DNA from: Sesamum alatum
Taxonomy: Eukaryota; Streptophyta; Magnoliopsida; Lamiales; Pedaliaceae
DNA length: 64,000 nt
NCBI GenBank assembly: GCA_034509735.1
Contig: JACGWO010000005.1
Location: 12,417,692 to 12,481,691, forward strand
Direction of reading: 5' to 3'
Positions within the stretch are counted from its first letter, which is position 1. The number at the start of each line of letters is the position of its first letter. Of this stretch, positions 1 to 11,639 are shown one piece after another. The notes below the pieces were generated by a model. It had not been told where the DNA came from and ran no database searches. It was given only the letters and a program-made list of their open reading frames with translations. A program made the position numbers and the translations under genes.

Positions 1-457
1 CTTCACTTGATTTTGAATCAAGAAGAAGAACAAAGTAAGTTTAAGAGAACACTAATTCATAGTGTTCTTCTCTTAAACCGATTCCTTCTAAACCCGTTCT
101 TTTCTAGCAAGAAGAACGTGTGTTTCTTCCGGTGTGGTGTGGATCACCTTTGGAGAATCCATACGTTTGGATTTCGTGAGCATTCCGGAGAAGGAACAAC
201 GCTAGTAGCCGGGAGCATACGCTAAACAATCAAAGGTAACGGTTTATTACGCTTTGATTGATTTCATTTGTATATCTATGCCCTATGTGTTTAAATATAT
301 GTTTTAATATTTACACATCCTACATCGAACGCCCGGTTGAGCACCCAAGGGTACACCCCTTGGGATTCGCGTATTTTGAATTTGATTTAAATTTACGCAC
401 TTATTCCACGCTTTCTCGCTTCCGCTCGCGCTCCCGGGCGGATCCGCTTGTCCTTCA
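1..457 (+). repeat. 5' LTR of copia copy 1, 3'-terminal part
   Basis: Nearly identical to 7877-8325. It ends in TCCTTCA directly before the primer-binding site. Against the 3' LTR it shows about 13 single-base length differences in short runs and only three substitutions. Confidence 0.95.
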
Positions 458-459
458 AG

Positions 460-479
460 TGGTATCAGAGCCCGGTTCG
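460..479 (+). other. Primer-binding site (initiator Met-tRNA type)
   Basis: TGGTATCAGAGCCCGGTTCG lies two bases after the LTR end. It is the usual plant copia site complementary to the 3' end of initiator methionine tRNA, from which minus-strand DNA synthesis is primed. Confidence 0.92.
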
Positions 480-2184
480 ATGTAAGGGGCATAGATCTAT
501 GTGTTTGGCATGATCTACTTGCTTTTAAATGGCTTTATTGGCATGTTAGATTACATAAATATGTGAATAATATGATGATTCAATTGTTTGGATTTAATGG
601 ACTTTTGGCATGCTTAATTTTGTTAGATTGGATCTAAAATTGCATGCTTATTTTCAGAATAATATTAATTTTATTGTGCTGAAACAGTTTTGAAAAAAAA
701 AAAAAAAAAATTTGGTCGGGCCGGCAGTGGCCGCGCGCAGGCCAGTACAACGGCTGGGCCGTTTTGTGCCGTTTTTCGACTTTTTTCGAAAAATTCGATT
801 TTCTGTATTTTCTGCACAATATTCTGAAAATATATTAATTTTGCAATTTTGATTTTGGGATAATTGGATTATTCCTTGAATTTAATTTGCTTAATTAATT
901 TGGGATTAATACATGCATTGGATGCATTGTGTAAAATGTCCATTAAATTTAAAATCTGAATTTTGCATATTATTTATATATTTATGCTTTTGTGATGTTG
1001 GACATCACTTGGATATTTGGAATATCCATTGGTTATTTATGCATGATTATTTGGAATAATTATGTTATATGTGAGTTGATGGAATCAACATGGGATGATC
1101 ACAAAGCCCTAGACCTTGTGTATGGATGAATGAATGTTTATTTATTTTCTGTTGGGTGGGGCCTGCGTGCCTCTTGTTTTTGGGACTATCATCTCCCGTA
1201 TTTTCAGCCTCATGATGTTAAGGCTTGTTTTCCTTATTACCAATGTATTACTTTCAGTTGTAATGAGAGTAGATAGGATTGGTGAGGTTTCAATTTTAGC
1301 AAGCAATTGGAGTCGGAGACCTCAAGGAGGAGCATCAAAAGGCGTGAAACAAGAGCACTACAAGGCCCATTGGAATGACAATGGGTATATTACTATTGTA
1401 ATAATTTAGGACCACCCTAGACAGACCATAGACTCACTGCGGGCTCAGTGGGTCGCATAGGTTGGGCTTGTGATCATCCTAACAGGGGTATGCTATGTTT
1501 TCTGCATGCGGCGTATTTATGTATCGCTTTAAATATTGGATATTTATGCATGCTAAAACACAATAATGTGATGAGGTCTCGGTCATACACAAACTCTCAT
1601 TTGGTTGGACCAAATTAAATATTAGGCCCAGAACGGACTTGGATCAAAATGGTATTTTGGTCTGTCCGAGCCTTCCATCCACAGCAATGTGGTGAGGAAG
1701 CTACCACTACCCAAGTGTGGTCTCACGAGTCGTGGCACACTTGGACTAGGGGAAAGCTGCACTATTGTTGTGAACAAAAAGACTGCGCTCGCTGTTTCCC
1801 TGTCTCACGAGTCGTGGGGGGCGACAGTTTGAGGCATGATTTGGTTGATGGGTCGGGCCTAACACTGAGTAACATGGTTCGCTTGGAGTCCTCGGAACCA
1901 TGCGAATAGGTGAGGCAAAATATCTTGGGAATCTCATTGGATGAGAATGATATTGGATATCTCCCACGAGGTCTTCTTCATGTGAATCGTAAAAGCGGGG
2001 CATGGAGATTACGCTTGTGGATCCCAAGCCCACTAGGAAATGGTTTCCCGAAACTTCGCTTGAGAGTGGCGGACTTTCGTATAAATAGTGGGAGGGTTAA
2101 AGACTAAAAGACCAAGTCTTCAACTTGAACAATAATGTTACCATCATCTGCTAATTTCTGCTTTACATTTTCATTAATGTAGAT
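480..2184 (+). other. Untranslated leader of copia copy 1
   Basis: A 1.7-kb non-coding leader between the primer-binding site and the gag start. It has a run of 18 or more A at about 692-710, then a GC-rich block at 714-775. Farther on, two copies of a near-palindromic motif TCTCACGAGTCGTGG start at 1721 and 1803, 82 bp apart. The same pair with the same spacing occurs in both other full-leader relatives in this window. Short open frames here (for example 1134-1409 and 1649-1909) are not conserved in the sibling leaders and are not called as genes. Confidence 0.8.
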
Positions 2185-5100
2185 ATGTCTAAGAACCCGT
2201 TAACCATGATTCTTGAGACTAACAAATTCAACGGAACGAACTACTCGGACTGGCTGAGAAACCTGAGGATTGTCCTCGATTTCGAGAACCAAGGCTACGT
2301 CTTGGACGAGCCGCCACCGAGCGACTTACCGGAGGGGTCCATGCCTGAAGAACGTTTGACGTTCGAGAAATGGCATGAGGACAACCGGAAAGTACGCAGT
2401 ATCATACTGGCTTCGATGTCTAACGACATCCAGAAGCAGTATGAGAGGCTGGACAACGTCTCCGCCATAATGCTCCGCATGAACGAGGTTTATGCGGTTC
2501 CGGATAGGCATATTAGATATACCGCCACAAAAGCATTCTTTGGCACCAAGCTCGCTGAAGGAGCGTCTGTACAGAGTCATGGGGTCAAGATGCTCTCCCT
2601 AGTGGAGAAACTCGAGGACCTTAAAGCTGGGCTTAACAATGACACGTACATTGACGTAATCCTCCAGTCGCTTCCTCCATCCTATGACCCGTTTGTTGTA
2701 AACTACAACATGAATGGACTTGAGAAGTCTATTCATGAGTTGATCAACATGCTAGTCCAATACGAGGCAACGACCCACAAGTCGGCGCCGGCAGTATTGA
2801 TAGGAGAGGCTTCGACCTCCAAGGTGAATGGCAAGAGGGCCGGACGCTGGAAGAGGAAGAAGGGCAAAGGGAAGACGGTTGCGGCCCCTGCTCGTGCTCC
2901 GGGCGTCCCTGTTGCTCCGGTTGGACCGAGCAAAAGGAAAGGAAAGGCCCGTGGTTCTCAGCGGTCCAAGGCAAATGATGTCTGCATGCATTGCCAAGGG
3001 AAAGGGCATTGGAAGAGGGAGTGCCCACAACTCCTCTCCAACCCAGGTGTGTTTGTAGTTGAAGTTAATATGATTACTAATTCTGCTTCATGGGTATTGG
3101 ATACCGGGTGTGGTGCTCACATCTGCAATGATTTGCAGGCACTGCAAAGAAGCAGAAGGCTAACCAAGGATGAGATGATCCTAAGGCTAGGCGATGGCAA
3201 GGCCGTTGCTGCGGAGGCCGTAGGATCACTAGAGTTAGCCATTAGTAGTCATGTTAGGATTGTACTGAACGACTGTTTCTATGTACCTAGCATGATTAAA
3301 AACATTGTTTCCATCCCGGTCCTTGATAAGGAGGGATATGAATTTACCATCAATAAAAACGGTTTTTTCATTATCAAAGATGGTATTTCTCATTTGCTTG
3401 GTACATTGGTCAACGGTCTGTACATACTTCAACAATCTAATTGGATTATGACTGCAGAACACAAACGAAAACGTGATGATCATAATAACGCACAGATATG
3501 GCATGCGAAGTTAGTTCATATCTCTAAAGATAGGATAAGAAGGTTGGTGGACTCAAAGAGTCTAGAAATAGACGATTTGGACAACCTACCGACCTGCGAA
3601 TCCTGTCTAAAGGGAAAGATGACCAAGAAACCCTTTGTTGGACAAAGTACGCTGGCCAGTGGTCTGTTGGATTTGATCCATACAGATGTCTGTGGTCCAC
3701 TAAGTACTCAGGCTAGAGGTGGGTACTCGTACTTCATAACCTTTACCGATGATCACTCACGGTATGGTTATGTTTACCTGATGAGGTACAAGTCTGAAGC
3801 CTTTGGAAGGTTTAAGGAATACAGACTTGAAGTAGAGAACCAAACCGGTCGAAAGATCAAAGCCCTTCGGTCGGACCGAGGTGGAGAGTATTTGAGTGGT
3901 GAGTTTACTGATTATCTAAAAGAGAATGGGATTCTCTCTCAGTGGACCCCTCCTGGAACACCGCAACTTAACGGTGTGTCTGAAAGGAGGAATCGGACCT
4001 TGTTGGACATGGTCTGATCCATGATGAGTTTTACCGAACTACCCCTTTCCTTCTGGGGATACGCTCTTGAGACGGCGGCCAAAGTTTTGAACTTGGCGCC
4101 ATCTAAAAGGGTATCCCAGACGCCATATGAGATATGGCATGGCAAGCCTGCCTCCTACAAATACTTGAAAGTGTGGGATTGCCCCGCATATGTCAAGAGA
4201 TTAGTGGGAGATAAACTGGACTCGAGGTCTAGTTTATGCAGGTTTATCGGCTATCCGAAAGAAACTGCGGGGTATTATTTCTATGATCCCTCCGAGCAAA
4301 AGGTTTTTGTCTCGCGAAACGCAGTGTTCTTGGAAAAAGGTTTTCCATCGGATAGTCGACGCGATGAGGTACTCCTTGAGGAATCAAGTGAGGTACCCCA
4401 TGAGGCGGCAGTGACATCTGAGCCAGTGGTTCCCACTGATATTGTTCCAGTCCTCCGTAGGTCGGCCAGAGTATCCCATGTACCTGATAGGTATGGATTT
4501 CTGGGTCTGACCAGTCAGTTGGATAATGATCCAAAGACGTACGGAGAGAAGCGATGTCGGACATCGATTCGGACAAGTGGCTTGAGGCCATGAAATCCGA
4601 GATGGACTCGATGGGTACAAACAAGGTTTGGACCCTAGTAGATCCACCCAAAGGGGTTAAACCGTAGGGTGTAAATGGGTCTACAAACGTAAGCTTGGAG
4701 GTGACGGGGAGGTTACAACCTTCAAGGCCAGGCTTGTGGCGAAAGGTTACACTCAGCGACCCGGGGTCGATTTTGAGGAAACCTACTCGCCTGTAGCAAT
4801 GGCCAAGTCCATTCGGATACTGCTTGCCATAGCAGCATGGTATGACTATGAAATATGGCAGATGGACGTGAAAACGGCTTTCCTCAACGGTTTCGTAGAG
4901 GAAGAGATCTATATGGATCAACCAGAAGGTTTCACAACTGTTGGAGAAGAGCAGAAGGTCTGCCGTCTCCAAAGGTCCATCTATGGCCTCAAACAAGCTT
5001 CCCGAAGCTGGAACATACGTTTTGATGAAGTCATACGGGGATATGATTTCATCAAGAATGAGTCCGATCCTTGTGTATACAAGAAGATCAGTGGGAGCTC

Positions 5101-6103
5101 AGTTGCGTTTTTGGTGCTTTACGTGGATGACATCTTGCTCATTGGGAATGATGCTAAGATGTTGGGTACCACTAAAGCTTGGTTGTCAACACAATTCTCC
5201 ATGAAGGATATGGGCGAGGCATCCTACATCCTTGGCATCAAGATCTACAGGGATAGATCTAAAAAGGATGTTAGGAATGGCCCAGTCCTCGTACATTGAG
5301 AAAGTCTTGAAGAGATTCAAGATGGAGAACTCAAAACGAGGATTCCTTCCAATGAGGCATGGAATTAAGTTATCCAAGAAGCAGTCTCCTAAGACTGATG
5401 AGGAGCTTAAACGGATGTTGGACATCCCCTATGCTTCAGCCGTAGGCAGCATACAGTATGCTGTTCAATGCACTAGACCTGATGTGGCTTTCGCTTTGAG
5501 CGTAACAAGTCGATATCAGTCGTGTGCCGGGGAGGCACACTGGAGTGCAGTCAAGACTATCTTGAAGTACCTGAAAAGGACTAAGGACATGTTCTTGATC
5601 TACGGCAGTAGAGAGTTGATACTGGAAGGCTATAGCGACGCTAGCTTCCAGTCGGATGACGATGATGCCAAGTCTCAGTCTGGTTATGTATTCAAACTTA
5701 ATGGTGGCGTGGTTGCTTGGAAGAGTTCCAAGCAGGCTACCACGGCGGACTCCACCACAGAGTCTGAATACATAGCAGCTTCGGAAGCTGCTAAGGAGGC
5801 GGTTTGGATGATGAGCTACATCCAATGGTTGGATGTAGTACCTAGCATTGCTAAGCCTGTAATTATCTTTCATGATAACAACGGGGCGATAGCGCTAGCA
5901 AAGGAACCGAGATCTCATCACGGATCCAAGCATATTCTTAGACGCTACCATCTGCTTAGAGAGATGGATAGCAGGACTGACGTTCGGTGGGCCGAGTCAC
6001 TCCGCAGAAAACATAGCAGATCCACTTGCTAAGCCCATGTCGCAAGTTGCCCATACTCACCATCTGAATAAGAGGTTTGAGGCCAATGGATGATTGGCTT
6101 TAG
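2185..6103 (+). pseudogene. copia gag-pol polyprotein (one stop, several frameshifts)
   Basis: The polyprotein that makes the particle and carries out reverse transcription and integration. The start MSKNPL is shared with both siblings. Visible in order: gag of the UBN2 type; CCHC knuckle (C-x2-C-x4-H-x4-C) at 2983-3024; aspartic protease DTGCGAH at about 3100; the pre-integrase histidine/cysteine region near 3498-3620; integrase with HTDVCGP, TDDHSRYG, RSDRGGEY and the GVSERRN glutamate; reverse transcriptase with YVDD at 5120-5131; and RNase H with YSDASF, TESEYIA and HDNNGAI. Defects relative to the siblings are a TGA at 4015-4017 (CGA in the relatives), single-base frameshifts near 4545, 4665 and 5263, and one near 5985. 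The terminal motif MDDWL ends at TAG 6101-6103. All catalytic residues seen are intact. The frameshifts are in short base runs and could be sequence errors. Confidence 0.92.
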
Positions 6104-6116
6104 GTCAAGTGGATAT

Positions 6117-8325
6117 TGTTAGAATAGGTGACAGAAAGCCAATAGGTTTGGCGATTTGTAACCTATCTGACAACTTGATGTGAATGTAATATTATTATGT
6201 GATGAATAAAGTGAGTGTTCGTCACTATTGGTACCTACTTTGTTGTGCTCACTTTACATTTGTTAAAACGGTGTTTAACTTATATCGCAACAAAGCCACA
6301 GGCCATGGATAACAACTCATGCAGTTGGGCCACGCATTGGATGGTGGTCATGAAACCAACTGATTAAGAGTGGGTCTGAAACGTTCCAAGTCGAGGACCT
6401 CGAGACAGGGCATCGAGAGTCCTATTGAGACTTGCATCAAGAGTCGTGTTCATTGGATGAGTGCCGTGTTTCATCGGCGACAGGCGTGGGACGCCTAACC
6501 ACGGTCTGATGGGTTGTCGACTGGGGTCGAGCCGACTGGACTGACTCGCGGGGATCATCATATGGAAGCCTTGGAGGCTTGGTCGTATGATTGGTTTCCC
6601 CGGTTCCGATAGTACGGGAGTAATCCTCAGACTTGAGGAATCATGGCAGTCACGTGCACAGGACGGCTGTATCTTGGATCTGGCGAGAGGTGATCATTCT
6701 GTAAGATGATCATTATAAGCCTTGTCCAGTGCAGTCAGAATGTGTAGCGAGGACGGTGGATTCCAAGAAGAGGATCCGTCCCTGTCAGTATATGACAAAG
6801 GTATCTCCTATGCACTCGGAGACACGTACATGCTGTTTGAAGCTGTGGCCACAGTGGTTGGTCGAACAGGAATGGTTTCCTGTGTCGATGCAATGAAGCA
6901 TACGTAGTCTCGAGTATTAAGCATAGATGCCTAGTCAAGGATGGGAACCGACGCCCAATTCCATACCCTAGACTAAGGCGGGAGACGGTAGACGGAAGGA
7001 TCGTACCCGTACGGAATCGGCGCCTAAATGTTCACGCCAATTCACCTAGTCTCTAGTGCCATGGACCGTTGCTAGACGGCACCCATGGTAACGGGCCCTT
7101 GTGGAACACGGGCCCAAGTCTAGCTGAGGGTGAACCTAAAGGGTCACACACAAATCACCGAGGAGGTTGAGAGATCAACTTGGAGTCAATCTCGAAGGAT
7201 AAAATAAGTAATTGGATTACTTAAGGAAAGTCCATTGAATGGACGGGCCGATATTGTATCGGGCTTTCATTTAATCGGTAAATTGGATTTTCGATTAAAT
7301 ATGGAAAGTTGAGATGTTGAGACGTTGGATCTTTTAATTGGATTAAAAGATCAACGGGAATAATTTAAGTAGACATTAAATTGGATTTAATATGGGTTCG
7401 TCGTAATTGGATTACGATAAAACCCGGGCCGTTAAATTATACCCGAGAGGAGAAATAATTCCTAATTGGAATAGGAAGAAGTTGGACTTCTTCCCTTAAT
7501 TAAACATAGCCGACATGCTCCCTTAGAGGAAGCAAAATCAGCCATGTTGCATGCTAGGTGGTATGTTGACTTGTCTCTTTTGGAAAGAGACAATCAACTC
7601 CAATCAAGCTCTTCCCTTTTGTATGATTTGATCATACCATAAATTTTGGTAGGCTTGATTGAAGAATTGATGGTGATTGATTGGAATGAATCTAGACATC
7701 CTTGGATGAACCTAGACACATTCCAATAATCACATTAATTATGTATATATATTAGAATATACAACACCTAGCATAAGTGATTCATTATTCATCTTTTTCT
7801 AGGAAAAAGAGAAGACAAAAAATCCTCTCCTCTCTCTCAAAATTTCGTGCTCCCTCCCTCTCTTACACTTGTGTTCTTCACTTGATTTTTGAATCAAGAA
7901 GAAGAACAAAGTAAGTTTAAGAGAACACTAATTCATAGTGTTCTTCTCTTAACCGATTCCTTCTAAACCCGTTCTTTTCTAGCAAGAAGAACGTGTGTTT
8001 CTCCGGTGTGGTGTGGATCACCTTTGAGAATCCATACGTTTGGATTTCGTGAGCATTCCGGAGAAGGAACAACGCTATAGCCGGGAGCATACGCTAAAAC
8101 AATCAAAGGTAACGGTTTATTACGCTTTGATTGATTCATTGTATATCTATGCCCTATGTGTTAAATATATATTTTAATATTTACACATCTACATCGAACG
8201 CCCAGTTGAGCACCCAAGGGTACACCCTCTTGGGATTCGCGTATTTTGAATTGATTTAAATTTACGCACTTATTCCACGCTTTCTCGCTTCCACTCGCGC
8301 TCCGGGCGGATCCGCTTGTCCTTCA
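6117..8325 (+). repeat. 3' LTR of copia copy 1 (2209 bp)
   Basis: Begins TGTTAGAATAGG, 13 bp after the pol stop, and ends TCCTTCA. A plausible promoter is the TATATATATTA at 7744-7754, followed by a pyrimidine-rich start region. The polypurine tract, AAGTGAGAGAT in copy 4, is shortened to AAGTGGATAT here. A block around 7049-7085 (CTAGTGCCATGGACCGTTGC) is shared by all long LTRs in the window. Small open frames inside the LTR, such as 6722-6907, are not genes. Confidence 0.93.
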
Positions 8326-8439
8326 TATTTCATTTCATAAAAATATAAAATTGATGGAAAAATATGTAGCACATGTCAAATAAATAAATTGACAATAAAT
8401 TTTGCCCGCCTACAAAGGGATATGGCCCACATCTGGATA

Positions 8440-9640
8440 ACCCTCCTCATCCTCAGTACCCTATAGGTTCCTCATCTTCTTTGGAAGGTTTGGAACCTCA
8501 TCCTCAGTCAACAAGCAATACATATACTGTGTTTTACATTTATGCCTTGGTCCTAAAAATCTCATCACAATTATAGCAGAGATTTATAGCCCTTTTGGCC
8601 TGCATTTCAACTTCAGTCAGGGTTTTTCTTATAGGTGGTTATCTGGTGGGGTTTTGGGTATTTTCAAGGTAGGGTAGGTGGTCTGGTTGGTGGAGCATAG
8701 GTAGATTTGTGTGAGTAGGATAGGAGGTACGATTACTATTCTAGGATTTCTAGATAGGCTGTTTAGTCTTTTTAGGATAGTTATTAACTGTATTTTCTTG
8801 ATTTTGGCTAGATTAACAGTATGAAGGAAGGAAGTGGGGTGTAGGGATAAGACTACACTTTTGACATCTTCCCTTAACCTACTAATGAAGCTATGCATGT
8901 AAAAAGACCTCATTAAAATATGTTTTATAATCACGACATGGGTCTTTAATTACTCAAACTTTTTAAGGTAATCAGTTACTGAATCAGGACTTGCTGCAAC
9001 TTGTTGAATTCCCCTAAATATCATTCCTGGGTCTATGCCATCAAAATGTTCATATACCCCCTGAATAAATTTGCGTCCAAGTAGGCATTCCTTTTCCTTC
9101 CAAGAACCCCTGAACCAAAGTTCTTCCTTCCCATCCAAATGTACTGATGTTAGGGTCTTCGTTTGATCTTCTGGGACAGTGTAGATAACCTGGAAATCGC
9201 GCATACATTTCTTGATCCATACTCTGGGCTCGGACCCATCAAACTGAGGAAATTCAATTTTACGTGGTGAGGAGACCTGACCCTGAGACCCCCATGAACT
9301 GTTGTCACCCTGGCTAGTATAAATGTTGTGGTTGGGAAAACTGATGTCTGTCTCCAGTGGTTGAGAACAGGGCATTCCCCAAGCATGATTTATGCTGCTA
9401 TACGCCTGTTTTCCTTGATAATTCCTTGCATTGCTGCTGTATCATTTCTACCCAGCCAGCTCAGATTAAGAGCTGAATAATAGCGTCCAACTATGCTTGC
9501 AATTGGTGCTCCACTCAACTCCACGCCTTGCCTTCTCTTCCACAAGCATAGCTTCCTGTTTCCTTTGAGCATCCTATAATTCCCTTCAATCGTGTACCGT
9601 CTGCCATTTTTGTCATTTGCTTTCCCATAGTTAAGCCAAG
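8440..9640 (-). pseudogene. Ty3/gypsy gag remnant
   Basis: Minus-strand translation of 8950-9375 contains RKIEFPQFDGSEPRVWIKKC and LWFRG, the classic start of a plant chromovirus-type gag. The same frame continues through one in-frame TAA at about 8950 into FISRLREDVKSVVLSLHPTS (8629-8934). Below that, another frame reads LTEVEMQAKRA and a CYNCDE zinc-knuckle start around 8561-8600. Upstream, 9390-9640 has frame-broken gag N-terminal sequence (QRKQEAMLVEEKARRGVEW). No protease, reverse transcriptase or LTR is visible next to it, so this is a detached, dead fragment. Confidence 0.75.
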
Positions 9641-10700
9641 GAAGGCTTGGCTCTGGTACAAATGTAAATGAACCTTGAAAAAACAAAAGAATTTGCACAA
9701 GAGGAGAGATCGAGAGAGAGGATCAGAGGGCTAACTAAGACTAAAAGAAGAATAATAATAATAATCAATAACAACAAGTAAAATTCATTGAATGACCAAC
9801 CATTTCCAACAACGTTCAATTTAAGCAACTGAAAAACCAAATCCCTAATAGATTTTAGGGGAATTTTAAAATAATTTCAACAGAAAAGAAATGAAGAAGG
9901 TGAAGTGCATAATGCCTTCAGCTGTGCCTAGTGTGCACTAGTGTGGCCTCGAATCTGGACCGTTGGATCCTTGCCAAGTTTGTCCATTCATCTCAAACTT
10001 TGTTTGTTGCCCGAAACAACGTCGTTGTGATTAATGGATTACGGCATCGTCTGGGGTAGTTGACTTAGTCTTCTTAATCTAACGGCTAGCATTAAATCTA
10101 GCTTCCTTCCTGATCTGACGGTTGGATTTGATCCTACCATCTTCTTGCATGATTCTGACACAAATCGGCTTCAAAATCTTGGCTTATCCCTCGCTCATCC
10201 TCGACTTTGGGACAGTGGAATCGGCTTGATTTCGGCGATCAAGTTTGAAGAAGACCCACAGCTTGGGCTCTGCGCCGCCGTCCCGGCTCCACCATCAATT
10301 TCGGCGTATGTGTGCCAGACTGTGGAGCAAAATCCATTGTTTGATGAAATTGCTGTTGTTATTCGCCTGACGAAGACACCTTACCCTTCACAAAAGGTCT
10401 TTTTTTTATTTTATTTCAGTATTTAAGTGATATTTAATCTATTGATTGTCCTCCAATTCTAATTATTTGTTGTGAACGAAGCGAAGATGAAATGAAAGTT
10501 TATGAAGTGAAGATTTGGATACATCTACTCTTTTGCCCCTTTAAAAGTTGTTATTTGGAGTTATTGGTGTAATTATGTTTTATATTGAGTAGAAATTAGT
10601 GGTTTTGGGAAATACTATGCTATTGGTACGTACAAAAGGATAATAACACTCAATCTTGGAGAAAAATGAGATATTATCTATTTCTCCCCTGTTTAAAAAT
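9641..10700. other. Unassigned stretch with one coding-like segment
   Basis: No recognised gene. The plus frame 10145-10426 opens with MHDSDTNRLQNL, is of higher GC than its surroundings up to about 10398, and runs into AAAG followed by GTCTTT, which could be a splice donor. I recognise no domain in it. It could be an exon of a decayed gene or a chance open frame. The rest (9641-10140, 10427-10700) shows nothing I can support. Confidence 0.25.
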
Positions 10701-11060
10701 GGCTTAATTGCATTTTACTGCCCTGTTTTATATAGGGAGGGGTAGCAAAATAAGGACAATAAATATCGGGGTAGCAAAATTGTACATATAATTTAAGTTT
10801 TTTTCTTTTTTGCAGTTATAGGACTCCAGTCATTCGAGTTTTCAAAATTGGCTGAAATTGCTGACATGCATAAATTAGGGCTAAATTTAATTTAGGACGT
10901 TTGGCTGATTGTCCCTTTTTTTAAAATATATAATTCCACCTAGTTAATTACTTGGAAATTAAAAAAAAAATTTATGGCTAATAATCACGTGGGTCTGTTA
11001 AAACAGAACCCACACACTAAAACACACATTCAACATACTAAAATACACACCCAAACAGTA
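10701..11060. repeat. Left terminal inverted repeat of the MULE
   Basis: Pairs with 13005-13351. Shared blocks in order are GGGGTAGCAAAAT, TATAGGACTCC, TAAATTAGGGCT, AATTCCACCTAGTTAATTAC and the ACACTAAAACACACATTC stretch, with scattered substitutions and indels. Confidence 0.85.
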
Positions 11061-11639
11061 GAAGTTCCACAAAACAAATTTCACTCTAATCGTTTGCTCC
11101 CCACATAAACCCTAACCCCCAATACATTCACCCCAATATATTTCACTATAATTTTTTGCCTCCCCAATACATTTGAAGGCGTAAAATCCGTTTGATTATG
11201 GTGGTGATATAGAGCAAACGAAACTTGAACCTTCCCCCCTGCATACCGTAAGTTTTCGCTTTTTATATATGAATCTATTTTCTATGTTTTGAGGCATATT
11301 GGCTATTGTTTATTGCTTTCAAATAGTTTTATATGTTGTTTCTTTGTGGTTCCTCTTGGTCCCCTGCCCCCTCTTACGACGTTTGGTGTTTCGAGTGGAA
11401 GACATTGTGGGTTCTCGCAATTGTTTAATGTTGGAAGGGCAATTTTTTTAATGTTTCTGCAATTGTTTATTTTCGGAAATGTAATTATTTTAGTTGTTTA
11501 TTGATGTTGTTGGGTATGTTGGAAAATTTTGTTATTTTGGATGATGTTTGTTGTTGTTGTTGGCATTTTTAAGAGGTGCTGATTTTTTTTTATTCTTTTT
11601 TTATGACAGATCCTAAACAGTAGTTCTACTTACTGTCAC

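Larger units (their letters stand above)
1..8325 (+). mobile_element. Ty1/copia LTR retrotransposon, copy 1 (5' end outside window)
   Basis: A near-complete copia element in the order LTR, primer-binding site, long leader, gag-pol, LTR. The left LTR is entered about 1.75 kb inside, because only its last 457 bp are in the window. The domain order gag, zinc knuckle, protease, integrase, reverse transcriptase, RNase H is diagnostic of copia as opposed to gypsy. LTR ends follow the TG...CA rule (TGTTAGAATAGG ... TCCTTCA). The target-site duplication cannot be tested because the left border is missing. The two LTR copies differ by only three substitutions in about 455 aligned bases, so the insertion is young. 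It is closely related to the copy at 46981-53904 and more distantly to that at 30325-40408. Lineage within copia was not settled. Confidence 0.95.

Noticed and set aside
4244..4996. 250-residue open frame on the minus strand
   Set aside because: Antisense to the copia reverse-transcriptase region; the sense strand encodes clear pol motifs.
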